A stretch of DNA of 64,000 bases from Streptomyces sp. NBC_00433 (GTDB taxonomy: Bacteria; Actinomycetota; Actinomycetes; Streptomycetales; Streptomycetaceae): NCBI GenBank assembly GCA_036015235.1, contig CP107926.1:7293501-7357500 (forward strand), in the 5' to 3' direction. Positions within the stretch are counted from its first letter, which is position 1. Every line of letters begins with the position of its first letter. Shown piece after piece: positions 39,285 through 46,960 of the stretch. The position numbers and the translations under genes are program-made. Below the pieces are notes generated by a model. That model worked only from the letters and a program-made list of their open reading frames with translations. It did no database searches and had not been told where the DNA came from.

Positions 39285-40193
39285 ATGTCAGTACGCCGCA
39301 AGGCCGCCGCCCTGGGCGCGGTCGGCGCCACCGCCCTGGTCGTCGCCGGGCTCACGCCCGGCTCGGCCAGCGCGCACGGAGCGCTCAGCACCCCGGTCAG
39401 CCGGATCTCCGCCTGCTACGCGGAAGGCCCGGAGAATCCCAAGTCCCAGGTGTGCAAGGACCTCGTCGCCGACAGCGGCACCCAGCCGCTTTACGACTGG
39501 AACGAGGTCAACATCGCCAACGCCGACGGGCAGAGCCGCACGATCATCCCCGACGGCCACCTGTGCTCCGCCGACCGCGACAAATACCGCGCGCTGGACT
39601 GGGCCCGCACCGACTGGCCGGCCACCCCGGTCCAGGCCGGGCAGACCAACATCAGCTTCCGGGTCACCGCACCGCACCGCGGCGTCATGACGCTGTACAT
39701 CACCAAGCAGGGCTACGACCCGACGAAGCCGCTGAAGTGGTCCGACCTGGCCGACACCCCGATCGCCACCTACACCACCGCGGCCTCCTCGCCCGGCTAC
39801 TACACCTTCTCCGCCACCCTGCCGGCCCGCACCGGGCGGCAGTTGATCTACCAGGTGTGGCAGCGATCCGACAGCCCGGAGGCCTTCTACGGCTGCGCGG
39901 ATGTCGTCTTCGGACAGACCGCGCAGGCGGCGAAGGCGGCCACCGCCGACATCGCCCAGGCGCCGACCGACGCCCAGATCACCGCGGGCGAGTCCAGGTC
40001 GACCGTCGTCCACCACGGCCACGGCGGTGACGCGCCCGTCACCTCCACCACCGGCAACCTCGCGACCAGCAATGTGGCCGCGAGCAGCAGCACCCTGGAG
40101 ACCGCGCTGTCCGGCAGCGCGATCCTGGCCAGCGGCGCGGTCGGCCTGCTGGTCTACAGCCGCCGCAGGGCAGGGGCACGCGGCCGGAGCTGA
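39285..40193 (+). CDS. AA10 lytic polysaccharide monooxygenase, membrane-anchored
   Basis: The 302-residue preprotein has a signal peptide cleaved after ASA (residue 30), leaving His31 (HGALSTPVSR) as the N-terminal half of the copper His-brace; the second ligand is the His of TAPHRGVMT. The AA10 domain spans about 31-205 and oxidatively cleaves chitin or cellulose. A linker with VVHHGHGGD and a C-terminal helix (SGSAILASGAVGLLVY) ending in RRRAGARGRS act as an anchor; there is no LPxTG. AAGGAG precedes the ATG. The DasR site suggests chitin. Confidence 0.93.
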   Translation: MSVRRKAAALGAVGATALVVAGLTPGSASAHGALSTPVSRISACYAEGPENPKSQVCKDLVADSGTQPLYDWNEVNIANADGQSRTIIPDGHLCSADRDKYRALDWARTDWPATPVQAGQTNISFRVTAPHRGVMTLYITKQGYDPTKPLKWSDLADTPIATYTTAASSPGYYTFSATLPARTGRQLIYQVWQRSDSPEAFYGCADVVFGQTAQAAKAATADIAQAPTDAQITAGESRSTVVHHGHGGDAPVTSTTGNLATSNVAASSSTLETALSGSAILASGAVGLLVYSRRRAGARGRS

Positions 40194-40314
40194 CCGCGGG
40201 CCGCTGTAGGAATCCCACAGGGTCGGCCGGAGCAGCCTGTCGGGGCCGATTCCCCGGAACGGCGCCGGGACCGATAGCTTTCACCGGAGATACTCACGAC
40301 TGAGGAGTGATCCG

Positions 40315-41034
40315 TTGAGCCGCTCGGTTCTCGTCACCGGAGGAAACCGGGGCATCGGCCTCGCCATCGCCCGGATTTTCGCCGACGCGGGCGACAAGGT
40401 CGCCATCACGTACCGCTCGGGTGAGCCGCCGGCCGACCTCGTGGCGCTCGGCGTGCTCGCCGTGCGCTGCGACATCACCGACGCCGAGCAGGTCGAGCAG
40501 GCCTACAAGGAGGTCGAGGCGGCGCACGGCAATGTCGAGGTGCTGATCGCCAACGCCGGCATCACCCGCGACCAGCTGCTGATGCGGATGTCCGAGGAGG
40601 ACTTCACCACCGTCCTCGACACCAACCTGACCGGCACCTTCCGGGTGGTCAAGCGCGCCAACCGCGGCATGCTGCGGGCCAGGAAGGGCCGCGTCGTCCT
40701 GATCTCGTCGGTGGTCGGCCTGCTGGGCCAGGCGGGGCAGGCCAACTACGCCGCCTCCAAGGCCGGCCTGGTCGGCTTCGCCCGGTCGCTGGCCCGCGAG
40801 CTGGGCTCGCGCAACATCACCTTCAACGTCGTGGCGCCCGGTTTCGTCGACACCGACATGACGCGGGCGCTCACCGACGAGCAGCGCGAGGGCATCGTGG
40901 CGCAGGTGCCGCTGGCCCGCTACGCGCAGCCGGAGGAGATCGCCGCCGCGGTGCGTTTCCTGGCGTCCGACGACGCCGCGTACATCACTGGAGCCGTCAT
41001 CCCCGTTGACGGCGGATTGGGCATGGGTCACTGA
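40315..41034 (+). CDS. fabG: 3-oxoacyl-ACP reductase FabG
   Basis: The 239-residue SDR reduces 3-oxoacyl-ACP in type II fatty acid synthesis. It has TGGNRGIG at the cofactor site, NAGITRD, and the catalytic Ser of ISSVVG with YAASK. The start is TTG, supported by GAGGAG nine bases upstream. fabI follows after 5 bp. The gene order matches the fabG-inhA operon of actinobacteria. Confidence 0.95.
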   Translation: MSRSVLVTGGNRGIGLAIARIFADAGDKVAITYRSGEPPADLVALGVLAVRCDITDAEQVEQAYKEVEAAHGNVEVLIANAGITRDQLLMRMSEEDFTTVLDTNLTGTFRVVKRANRGMLRARKGRVVLISSVVGLLGQAGQANYAASKAGLVGFARSLARELGSRNITFNVVAPGFVDTDMTRALTDEQREGIVAQVPLARYAQPEEIAAAVRFLASDDAAYITGAVIPVDGGLGMGH

Positions 41035-41039
41035 ACACC

Positions 41040-41807
41040 ATGAGCGGAATCCTCGACGGCAAGCGCATCCTGGTCACGGGTGTGCTGATGGAGTCCTCCA
41101 TCGCCTTCCACACCGCCAAGCTGGCCCAGGAGCAGGGTGCCGAGATCATCCTGACCGCCTTCCCGCGGCCCACCCTGACCGAGCGGATCGCCCGCAAGCT
41201 GCCCCGCCCGACCAAGGTCATCGAGCTTGACGTGACCAACGCCGAGCACCTGGCAGGCCTGGAGGCCGTCGTACGCGAGGAGCTGGGCGGCCTCGACGGC
41301 GTCGTCCACTCGATCGGCTTCGCCCCGCAGGACGCGCTCGGCGGCAACTTCCTCAACACCCCCTTCGAGTCGGTCGCCACCGCGATGCACGTGTCGGCGT
41401 ACTCGCTCAAGTCGCTCACCATGGCCTGCCTGCCGCTGATGGGCGAGGGCGGCTCGGTCGTCGGCCTCACCTTCGACGCGCAGTACGCCTGGCCGCAGTA
41501 CGACTGGATGGGCCCGGCCAAGGCCGCCCTTGAGGCGACCTCCCGCTACCTGGCCCGCGACCTGGGCAAGCAGAACATCCGCTGCAACCTGATCTCGGCC
41601 GGGCCGATCGGCTCGATGGCCGCGAAGTCCATCCCGGGCTTCTCGGAGCTGGCCGACGTGTGGAACCACCGCTCCCCGCTGGAGTGGAACATGTCCGACC
41701 CCGAGCCCGCGGGACGCGGTGTCGTGGCGCTGCTGTCGGACTGGTTCCCGATGACGACCGGCGAGATCGTCCACGTGGACGGCGGCCTCCACGCCATCGG
41801 AGCCTGA
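41040..41807 (+). CDS. fabI: Enoyl-ACP reductase FabI/InhA
   Basis: The 255-residue NADH-dependent enzyme catalyses the last step of fatty acid elongation. It has the InhA-type dinucleotide site TGVLMESSIAFHTAKLA instead of a plain GxxxGxG, and QYAWPQYDWMGPAKAALE with the catalytic Tyr and Lys of YxxMxxxK. LISAGPIGSMAAKSI and the ending GEIVHVDGGLHAIGA fit the InhA family. It is cotranscribed with fabG and would be the target of triclosan-like and isoniazid-type inhibitors. Confidence 0.95.
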   Translation: MSGILDGKRILVTGVLMESSIAFHTAKLAQEQGAEIILTAFPRPTLTERIARKLPRPTKVIELDVTNAEHLAGLEAVVREELGGLDGVVHSIGFAPQDALGGNFLNTPFESVATAMHVSAYSLKSLTMACLPLMGEGGSVVGLTFDAQYAWPQYDWMGPAKAALEATSRYLARDLGKQNIRCNLISAGPIGSMAAKSIPGFSELADVWNHRSPLEWNMSDPEPAGRGVVALLSDWFPMTTGEIVHVDGGLHAIGA

Positions 41808-42225
41808 CGCCTGCCCCTGAGGCTCACCCCTTCCTCGACCCCCTCTCCGCCCTGCCGGCCGAGCCCGCGCCCGTCGACGAGGTGCACGTCGTCACCGGCC
41901 GAGAGGGACCGGTGCTGTCGCATCCGGACCACCGGCCGCTGGTGGGTTGCGCGCGCAGTTCCCCGCGCCCCTGTGCGGTTGCCCTCCGCGATGGGCGGTG
42001 CCCCATCAGGGGCGCGGGGCTGCGGCTGATGTGCGGCCGGCGCCGCGTGGGCGCGACCAGCCCGCGACAGGCTGCACGTCGCCACCGGCCCAAAGGGGCT
42101 GTTCGGTCCTCCCCCAGAGCTTCGCCTGGGGGTACCCCGTCTCGCTTCGCTCGGGACCACCGGCTGGTGGGTGGCTGAGCGCGCAGTTCCCCGCGCCCCT
42201 GTAAGGCGCCGCCTTACGTTGCCGG
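41808..42225. repeat. Intergenic repeat cluster 4
   Basis: This convergent gap between fabI and a GntR gene carries three GCGCAGTTCCCCGCGCCCCT-type units (near 41,952, an inverted part at 42,008-42,020, and 42,181), plus CCCCCAGAGCTTCGCCTGGG with GGTACCCC and a CTCGCTTCGCTCGGGACC hairpin. No gene is convincing here. The units match clusters 1-3. Confidence 0.75.
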
Positions 42226-42909
42226 CTAGCCGGCGGCCGCGCGGAAGCGGCAGTGGAAAGCGTGTGTGCGGGCCTCGTCCGCCGCGTGGGCGGGGTCGCC
42301 CGCGCGGATCGCGGCGACGAGGCGGGCGTGGTCGAGGTGGTCCTCGGGGCGCAGCTCGGGGCCGATGTCGGCCCGGAGGAAGTCCCGCAGGACCTCGCCC
42401 AGGTCGGCATAGAGGGCGGTCAGCACCTCGTTGTGCGAGGTCGCCACGACCGCGAGGTGCAGGGTCGCGTCGGCCTCGACGAAGGCCTCCGCGTCGCCCG
42501 ACTCCCAGGCCCGCTCGCGCCGCTCCAGCAGCGCGTCCAGGTGCCGCAGGTCCGCCTCGTCGCGGCGCTCGGCGGCGAGCGAGGCGGCGGTGGTCTCCAG
42601 CGCCCCGCGCAGCTCGGCGATGTGCAGCTGCTCGGCCCCGGCGAAGCGCCGCTGCATCACCCCGGCCAGTTCGCTGGTGGCCACCACATACGTGCCGGAG
42701 CCCTGTCTGATGTCCAGCAGGCCGTTGTGGGCGAGCGCCCTGACCGCCTCCCTGACGGTGTTGCGTGCCACACCGAGCCGCTCGACCAGCTCGGGTTCCG
42801 TCGGTATACGGCTGCCCACGGGCCACGCTCCCGAGGTGATCTCGGCCCGCAGCCGGGCGATGACCTGGTCGGCGAGGGTGGCATGACGGGGCACGGGTCC
42901 GAGATTCAT
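42226..42909 (-). CDS. GntR-family regulator, FadR/FCD subfamily
   Basis: The 227-residue protein has an N-terminal winged helix (about 10-78) with ADQVIARLRAEITSGAWPVG and LGVARNTVREAVRALAHNGLL, then an FCD helical domain (about 90-220) with metal-site His residues in DATLHLAVV and AFHCRF. It is divergent from the CynX transporter gene with only 22 bp between starts, where a palindromic operator lies. It probably represses the transporter and itself; the ligand may be the transported solute. Confidence 0.92.
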   Translation of the reverse strand: MNLGPVPRHATLADQVIARLRAEITSGAWPVGSRIPTEPELVERLGVARNTVREAVRALAHNGLLDIRQGSGTYVVATSELAGVMQRRFAGAEQLHIAELRGALETTAASLAAERRDEADLRHLDALLERRERAWESGDAEAFVEADATLHLAVVATSHNEVLTALYADLGEVLRDFLRADIGPELRPEDHLDHARLVAAIRAGDPAHAADEARTHAFHCRFRAAAG

Positions 42910-42928
42910 CCCATCATTCTATGATGGG
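42910..42928. promoter_or_regulatory. GntR operator between regulator and transporter
   Basis: CCCATCAT-TCT-ATGATGGG is a perfect 8-bp-arm palindrome that fits a FadR-subfamily GntR dimer. It contains TATGAT (42,920-42,925), a likely -10 for the transporter whose ATG starts at 42,932, so the transporter mRNA would be leaderless and directly blocked by repressor. Confidence 0.8.
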
Positions 42929-42931
42929 TCC

Positions 42932-44206
42932 ATGCGCGATGACGAACTTCTCACCCTCGACCCGCCCACGACCCGGCCGACAGCACCGACGCCCCCGCCC
43001 GCTCCCGCCGCGCTGCCGCGCTGGATCCGGGTGCTGGCCGTCGCGGGACTCGTCCTCGCCGCCCTGAACCTGCGCCCCGCGGTCACCAGCCTCGGCCCGC
43101 TGATGAAGGAGGTCCGCGACGGCCTCGGAATGAGCGGAGCCATGGCGGGCCTGCTCACCTCGGTCCCCGCCGCGTGCTTCGCGCTGTTCGGCTTCGCCGC
43201 GCCCCGGCTCGCCCGCCGCCACGGGCCCGGCGCCGTCGTCTGCTCCGGCATGGCCCTGATCACCGCGGGCCTGCTGCTGCGCCCCTTCGCCGGAGGCACC
43301 CCCGCCTTCCTGGCCGCCAGCGCCCTGGCGCTGGCCGGCATCGCGGTCTCCAACGTGCTGATGCCGGTGATCGTCAAGCGCTACTTCCCCGACCGGATGG
43401 GCCGGGTCACCGGCGTCTACTCGATGGCCCTGTCGCTGGGCACCGCGGTGGCCGCCGCCGTGTCGGTGCCGCTGACCGACGCCATGGGCCACGGCTGGCG
43501 GCTGGGCCTGGGCGTATGGGCGCTGCCCGCGGCGCTCGCCGTGCTGGTCTGGCTGCCGCTGGTGAAGGACCGGTCGTCGGCCCGTACGGCACCCCTGTCG
43601 GCGGCGCCGGCCGCGAGCGGCGAGCACGGGCGGATCACCCGCAGCCGTACCGCCTGGATGATGGCCGCCTTCTTCGGCCTCCAGGGCACCGCCGCCTACG
43701 TGACCATGGGCTGGATGCCGCAGATATTCCGGGACGCCGGGATCTCCGCCGACAAGGCGGGGCTGCTGCTCGCGGTGACCATGGTCATGGGTGTGCCGCT
43801 GTCGTTCGTGCTGCCGCAGGTCGCCGCGCGGATGCGCTCGCAGGGGCCGATCGTGCTGGTGCTCGCGACCTTCCAGGTGGCCGGATTCGCCGGGCTGTGG
43901 GCCGCGCCCGCCGCCGCCCCCTGGGTGTGGGCGCTGCTGCTGGGTGTCGCGAACTGCGCCTTCCCGCTGGTCCTGACGATGATCGGGATGCGCTCGCGCA
44001 CCGGCGCGGGAGTCGTACGCCTGTCGGCCTTCGCGCAGAGCACCGGCTACCTCATCTCGATCCCCGGGCCGATCCTGGTCGGCGCGCTCAACTCGTCGTC
44101 CGGCGGCTGGGGCCTGCCGATCGCCCTGATGATCGCCCTGGTCGTCCCCCAGGCGGTGTGCGGGGTGCTGGCCGGCCGCAACCGGTACATCGAGGACGAA
44201 CTGTGA
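42932..44206 (+). CDS. CynX/NimT family MFS transporter
   Basis: The 424-residue protein has 12 predicted membrane helices. NLRPAVTSLGPLMKEV in helix 1 and the region MGRVTGVYSMALSLGTAVAAA are characteristic of CynX/NimT (2-nitroimidazole, cyanate-like). A hydrophilic N-terminus (1-30) and a central loop (about 210-232) are normal. The substrate is unknown. It is followed 42 bp downstream by a 40-residue protein typical of this transporter group, and controlled by the divergent GntR regulator. Confidence 0.9.
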   Translation: MRDDELLTLDPPTTRPTAPTPPPAPAALPRWIRVLAVAGLVLAALNLRPAVTSLGPLMKEVRDGLGMSGAMAGLLTSVPAACFALFGFAAPRLARRHGPGAVVCSGMALITAGLLLRPFAGGTPAFLAASALALAGIAVSNVLMPVIVKRYFPDRMGRVTGVYSMALSLGTAVAAAVSVPLTDAMGHGWRLGLGVWALPAALAVLVWLPLVKDRSSARTAPLSAAPAASGEHGRITRSRTAWMMAAFFGLQGTAAYVTMGWMPQIFRDAGISADKAGLLLAVTMVMGVPLSFVLPQVAARMRSQGPIVLVLATFQVAGFAGLWAAPAAAPWVWALLLGVANCAFPLVLTMIGMRSRTGAGVVRLSAFAQSTGYLISIPGPILVGALNSSSGGWGLPIALMIALVVPQAVCGVLAGRNRYIEDEL

Positions 44207-44248
44207 CCCCGGTGCGGCGGCCCGCGACCCCGGTGCCAGACTGGACGC

Positions 44249-44371
44249 ATGCCCGTACTCGAACCGAATCCCCCGCAGCCCCAGCGCCGGCTGCTGATCA
44301 TGTTCGGCCTGATGATGGGGGTGCCCGCCATCGTCGCGGTCGTCGCCATCATCGCCGCGCGCATGGGATGA
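44249..44371 (+). CDS. SGM_5486-type transporter-associated protein
   Basis: This 40-residue ORF (MPVLEPNPPQPQRRLLIMFG, then a membrane helix ending in IAARMG) belongs to the tiny proteins found directly after CynX/NimT transporters in Streptomyces. It has a short cytosolic N-terminus and a single transmembrane helix. It is too short for most ORF calls but is conserved in this position. It probably assembles with or stabilises the transporter; this is inferred from linkage. Confidence 0.85.
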   Translation: MPVLEPNPPQPQRRLLIMFGLMMGVPAIVAVVAIIAARMG

Positions 44372-44597
44372 CCGCGGCCGCGGGCCGGGACCCGCCGCAC
44401 CGCTGTGAGCTGACCCGCCGTCAGCCGCCTTGGCGCCGACCCCGACCCGGGGGTGGGGACAACCCCACCATCCCTAGGGGGCCAGGGTCAGGGTCAACTG
44501 GGTGGACGACCGGATGGGACGCCCCGCCGCGCACCCGTAGCGTCGAAGTGCAGTCGGACGACGGCACTTTCGACGGTTCACCACGGAGGCGGTCAGC

Positions 44598-44849
44598 GTG
44601 ACCACACAGTCCCCCCACCTGTACACCCGGCAGGCCGGGACCGGCGCCGAGGCGCCCGCCGCACGCAAGGCGGACGGTGTGCAGACCCGGCTGCCGTGGT
44701 GGGCGGTCGCGCTGCCCGCGCTCGCCTTCGCCGCGCTGCTCGCGCTGATCAGCGGCGGCAGCGCCGACGCCTCGACGGCGGTGCCTGGCGGCGACGTGCT
44801 GTCCAGGATCGTCACCGCGCTGCCCGACTTCCTTCGTCACGTCCTGTGA
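44598..44849 (+). CDS. Small single-TM membrane protein
   Basis: The 83-residue ORF has a hydrophilic N-terminus, one membrane helix (about 34-53, WAVALPALAFAALLALIS) and a C-terminus ending VLSRIVTALPDFLRHVL that looks amphipathic. GTG start with GGAGGCGG six bases upstream. The upstream 225 bp hold a GTGGGG/CCCCAC inverted repeat and several promoter-like elements but no gene. The family and function are unknown to me. Confidence 0.7.
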   Translation: MTTQSPHLYTRQAGTGAEAPAARKADGVQTRLPWWAVALPALAFAALLALISGGSADASTAVPGGDVLSRIVTALPDFLRHVL

Positions 44850-44989
44850 CCGCCCCGCGACGCCGGTAGTGATCATGCGCGGGCACGCAGCGTGACCGCA
44901 CCGGCGGGCGCATCCGGTGGAGCCCAGGCAGGACCGGTGATCACGCCCATCCCGCGCCTGACTGCGGGTTTTCTGGAAAGCTGAAAGGC

Positions 44990-45511
44990 ATGACCGTCGA
45001 TTCGCCCCGCACCATCGTCCTGCTCCGGCACGCCAAGGCCGACTGGCCGGCCGTCCCCGACCACGAGCGGCCACTGGCCGACCGCGGCCGGCTGGACGCC
45101 CCGATGGCCGGCCGCCGCCTCGCCGACGACGGCATCGCCCCCGACCTCGTGCTGTGCTCCACCGCCGCCCGTACCCGCGAGACCTGGAAGCTCGCCGCGC
45201 ACGAACTGCCGCACCGGCCCCGTACGGTCTACGAGGAGCGGCTCTACGACGCGAGCCTGGGCGATCTGCTCGCACTGCTGAGCGAGACCCATGACGAGGT
45301 CGGCTCGCTGCTGGTCGTCGCGCACAATCCCGGGGTGCACGCCCTCGCCGGGGCACTCGCGGGCAGCGCGGAAGGCGACGCGCTGGCCCGGCTGAAGAGC
45401 GGCGGCTTCCCCACCGCGGCCTTCGCGGTGATCACCTTCACCGGCTCGTGGAAGACCGTCGAGCACGGCGTCGGCCGCCTCACCGTCTTCTGGACCCCGC
45501 ACGAGGCCTGA
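44990..45511 (+). CDS. SixA-type histidine phosphatase
   Basis: The 173-residue protein has the histidine-phosphatase catalytic motif LLRHAKADW with Arg13 and His14, plus VAHNPGVHAL with the second catalytic His. The short length and the HAKADW motif are typical of SixA, which dephosphorylates phosphohistidine proteins. The substrate is unknown here. It is convergent with serB, with 6 bp between stops. Confidence 0.9.
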   Translation: MTVDSPRTIVLLRHAKADWPAVPDHERPLADRGRLDAPMAGRRLADDGIAPDLVLCSTAARTRETWKLAAHELPHRPRTVYEERLYDASLGDLLALLSETHDEVGSLLVVAHNPGVHALAGALAGSAEGDALARLKSGGFPTAAFAVITFTGSWKTVEHGVGRLTVFWTPHEA

Positions 45512-45517
45512 CGCGGT

Positions 45518-46768
45518 TCAGGAGGTCGCCACGCCGTCCCGCTCGTCGGCCGCCTCGATCTCCTCGCGGGTGATCCCCAGCAGGTAGAGCACGGCGTCGA
45601 GGAAGGGCACGTTCACCGCGGTGTCGGCCGCCTGGCGCACCACCGGCTTGGCGTTGAAGGCGACGCCCAGGCCCGCCGCGTTGAGCATGTCCAGGTCGTT
45701 GGCGCCGTCGCCGATCGCCACGGTCTGGCTCAGCGGCACCCCGGCCTGCGCGGCGAAGCTGCGCAGCAGCGCGGCCTTGCCCGCCCGGTCCACGATCGGC
45801 CCGACGACCCGGCCGGTGAGCCGCCCGTCGGCGACCTCCAGGGTGTTCGCGGCGGCGAAGTCCAGGCCCAGCCGCTCCCTGAGGTCGTCGGTGACCTGGG
45901 TGAAGCCCCCGGAGACCACGCCGACCTGGTAGCCGAGCCGCTTGAGGGTGCGGATCAGGGTCCGCGCGCCCGGGGTCAGCCGCACCTCGGCCCGCACCTT
46001 GTCCACCACCGACACGTCCAGGCCGGCCAGCAGCGCCACCCGGGCGTGCAGCGACTGCTCGAAGTCCAGCTCGCCGCGCATCGCGGCGGCGGTGACCTCG
46101 GCGACCTGCGCCTCGCACCCGGCGTGCGCGGCGAACAGCTCGATCACCTCGTCCTGGATGACGGTGGAGTCGACGTCCATCACCACCAGCCGCTGCGCCC
46201 GGCGTGCCAGCCCGGACGGCACCACCGCGACGTCCACCCCGCGGGCCGCCGCCGCGACGGCGAGCGCCGAGCGCAGGGCCGTCGGCTCCGCGCCGGACAC
46301 GGCGAACTCCACGGCGGTCACCGGATACTTCGCCAGCCGGAAGATGCGGTCGATGTTGCCGCCGGCGCCGGTGATCACGGCTGTTATGGCCGCCGTCGAC
46401 TCCGCGGTCAGCGGCCGGCCGAGCACGGTGACATGCGAACGCCCCTCGCCGCGCGGCCGGTTGTCGCCGACCCCGGAGATGATCTCGGCCTGCATCTGCA
46501 GGCTCTCGGCCCAGCTGTGCACGGTGGCCCGCAGGTCGCCCTCGGTGCCGGTGCCCGGCGCGGGCGCGGTGACCAGCGCGCACAGCATCATCCGGCCGCG
46601 GGTCACCACCTGTTCGATGTCGACGACGTCCACGCCGTAGGCGGCGAGCGTGTCGAAGAGCCCGGCGGTGATGCCCGGGTGGTCCTTGCCGAAGATCTTG
46701 ACCAGGAGGGTGGGCACGTCCGCTGCGGGAACGGCGGCGGCAGGCGCGGCTTGCGATGCGTCGTTCAT
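45518..46768 (-). CDS. serB: Phosphoserine phosphatase SerB with ACT domains
   Basis: The 416-residue protein has an ACT domain (about 20-95), a second ACT-like domain (about 110-185) and a HAD phosphatase domain from about 195, with DVDST (Asp198, Asp200) as nucleophile and acid, SGGF as motif II and GDGANDLDM as motif IV. It hydrolyses O-phosphoserine to serine, with feedback by amino acids through the ACT domains. ATG 46,768 (MNDAS) is chosen. The N-terminal arrangement matches mycobacterial and Streptomyces SerB2-type enzymes. Confidence 0.95.
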   Translation of the reverse strand: MNDASQAAPAAAVPAADVPTLLVKIFGKDHPGITAGLFDTLAAYGVDVVDIEQVVTRGRMMLCALVTAPAPGTGTEGDLRATVHSWAESLQMQAEIISGVGDNRPRGEGRSHVTVLGRPLTAESTAAITAVITGAGGNIDRIFRLAKYPVTAVEFAVSGAEPTALRSALAVAAAARGVDVAVVPSGLARRAQRLVVMDVDSTVIQDEVIELFAAHAGCEAQVAEVTAAAMRGELDFEQSLHARVALLAGLDVSVVDKVRAEVRLTPGARTLIRTLKRLGYQVGVVSGGFTQVTDDLRERLGLDFAAANTLEVADGRLTGRVVGPIVDRAGKAALLRSFAAQAGVPLSQTVAIGDGANDLDMLNAAGLGVAFNAKPVVRQAADTAVNVPFLDAVLYLLGITREEIEAADERDGVATS

Positions 46769-46960
46769 GGTCCTGACACGGTATCCGCCCGGCACCGGCG
46801 CATGGCCACCCGTCCCGCGTGCCGGACAATCGGGCGGCCCGGGGACTCGGAACGCGTTCGGGAGGGCGCTTTCTGTTACGAGACCGGGGCCTGCGATAGT
46901 TCCTCCCGATGTTCGCGATCCCTAGACTCCCCTCATGGGGGACAACACGGGGGACAACCA

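Noticed and set aside
41940..42210. CRISPR-like array
   Set aside because: Repeated units vary in length, orientation and spacing and match dispersed intergenic repeats; there are no cas genes.
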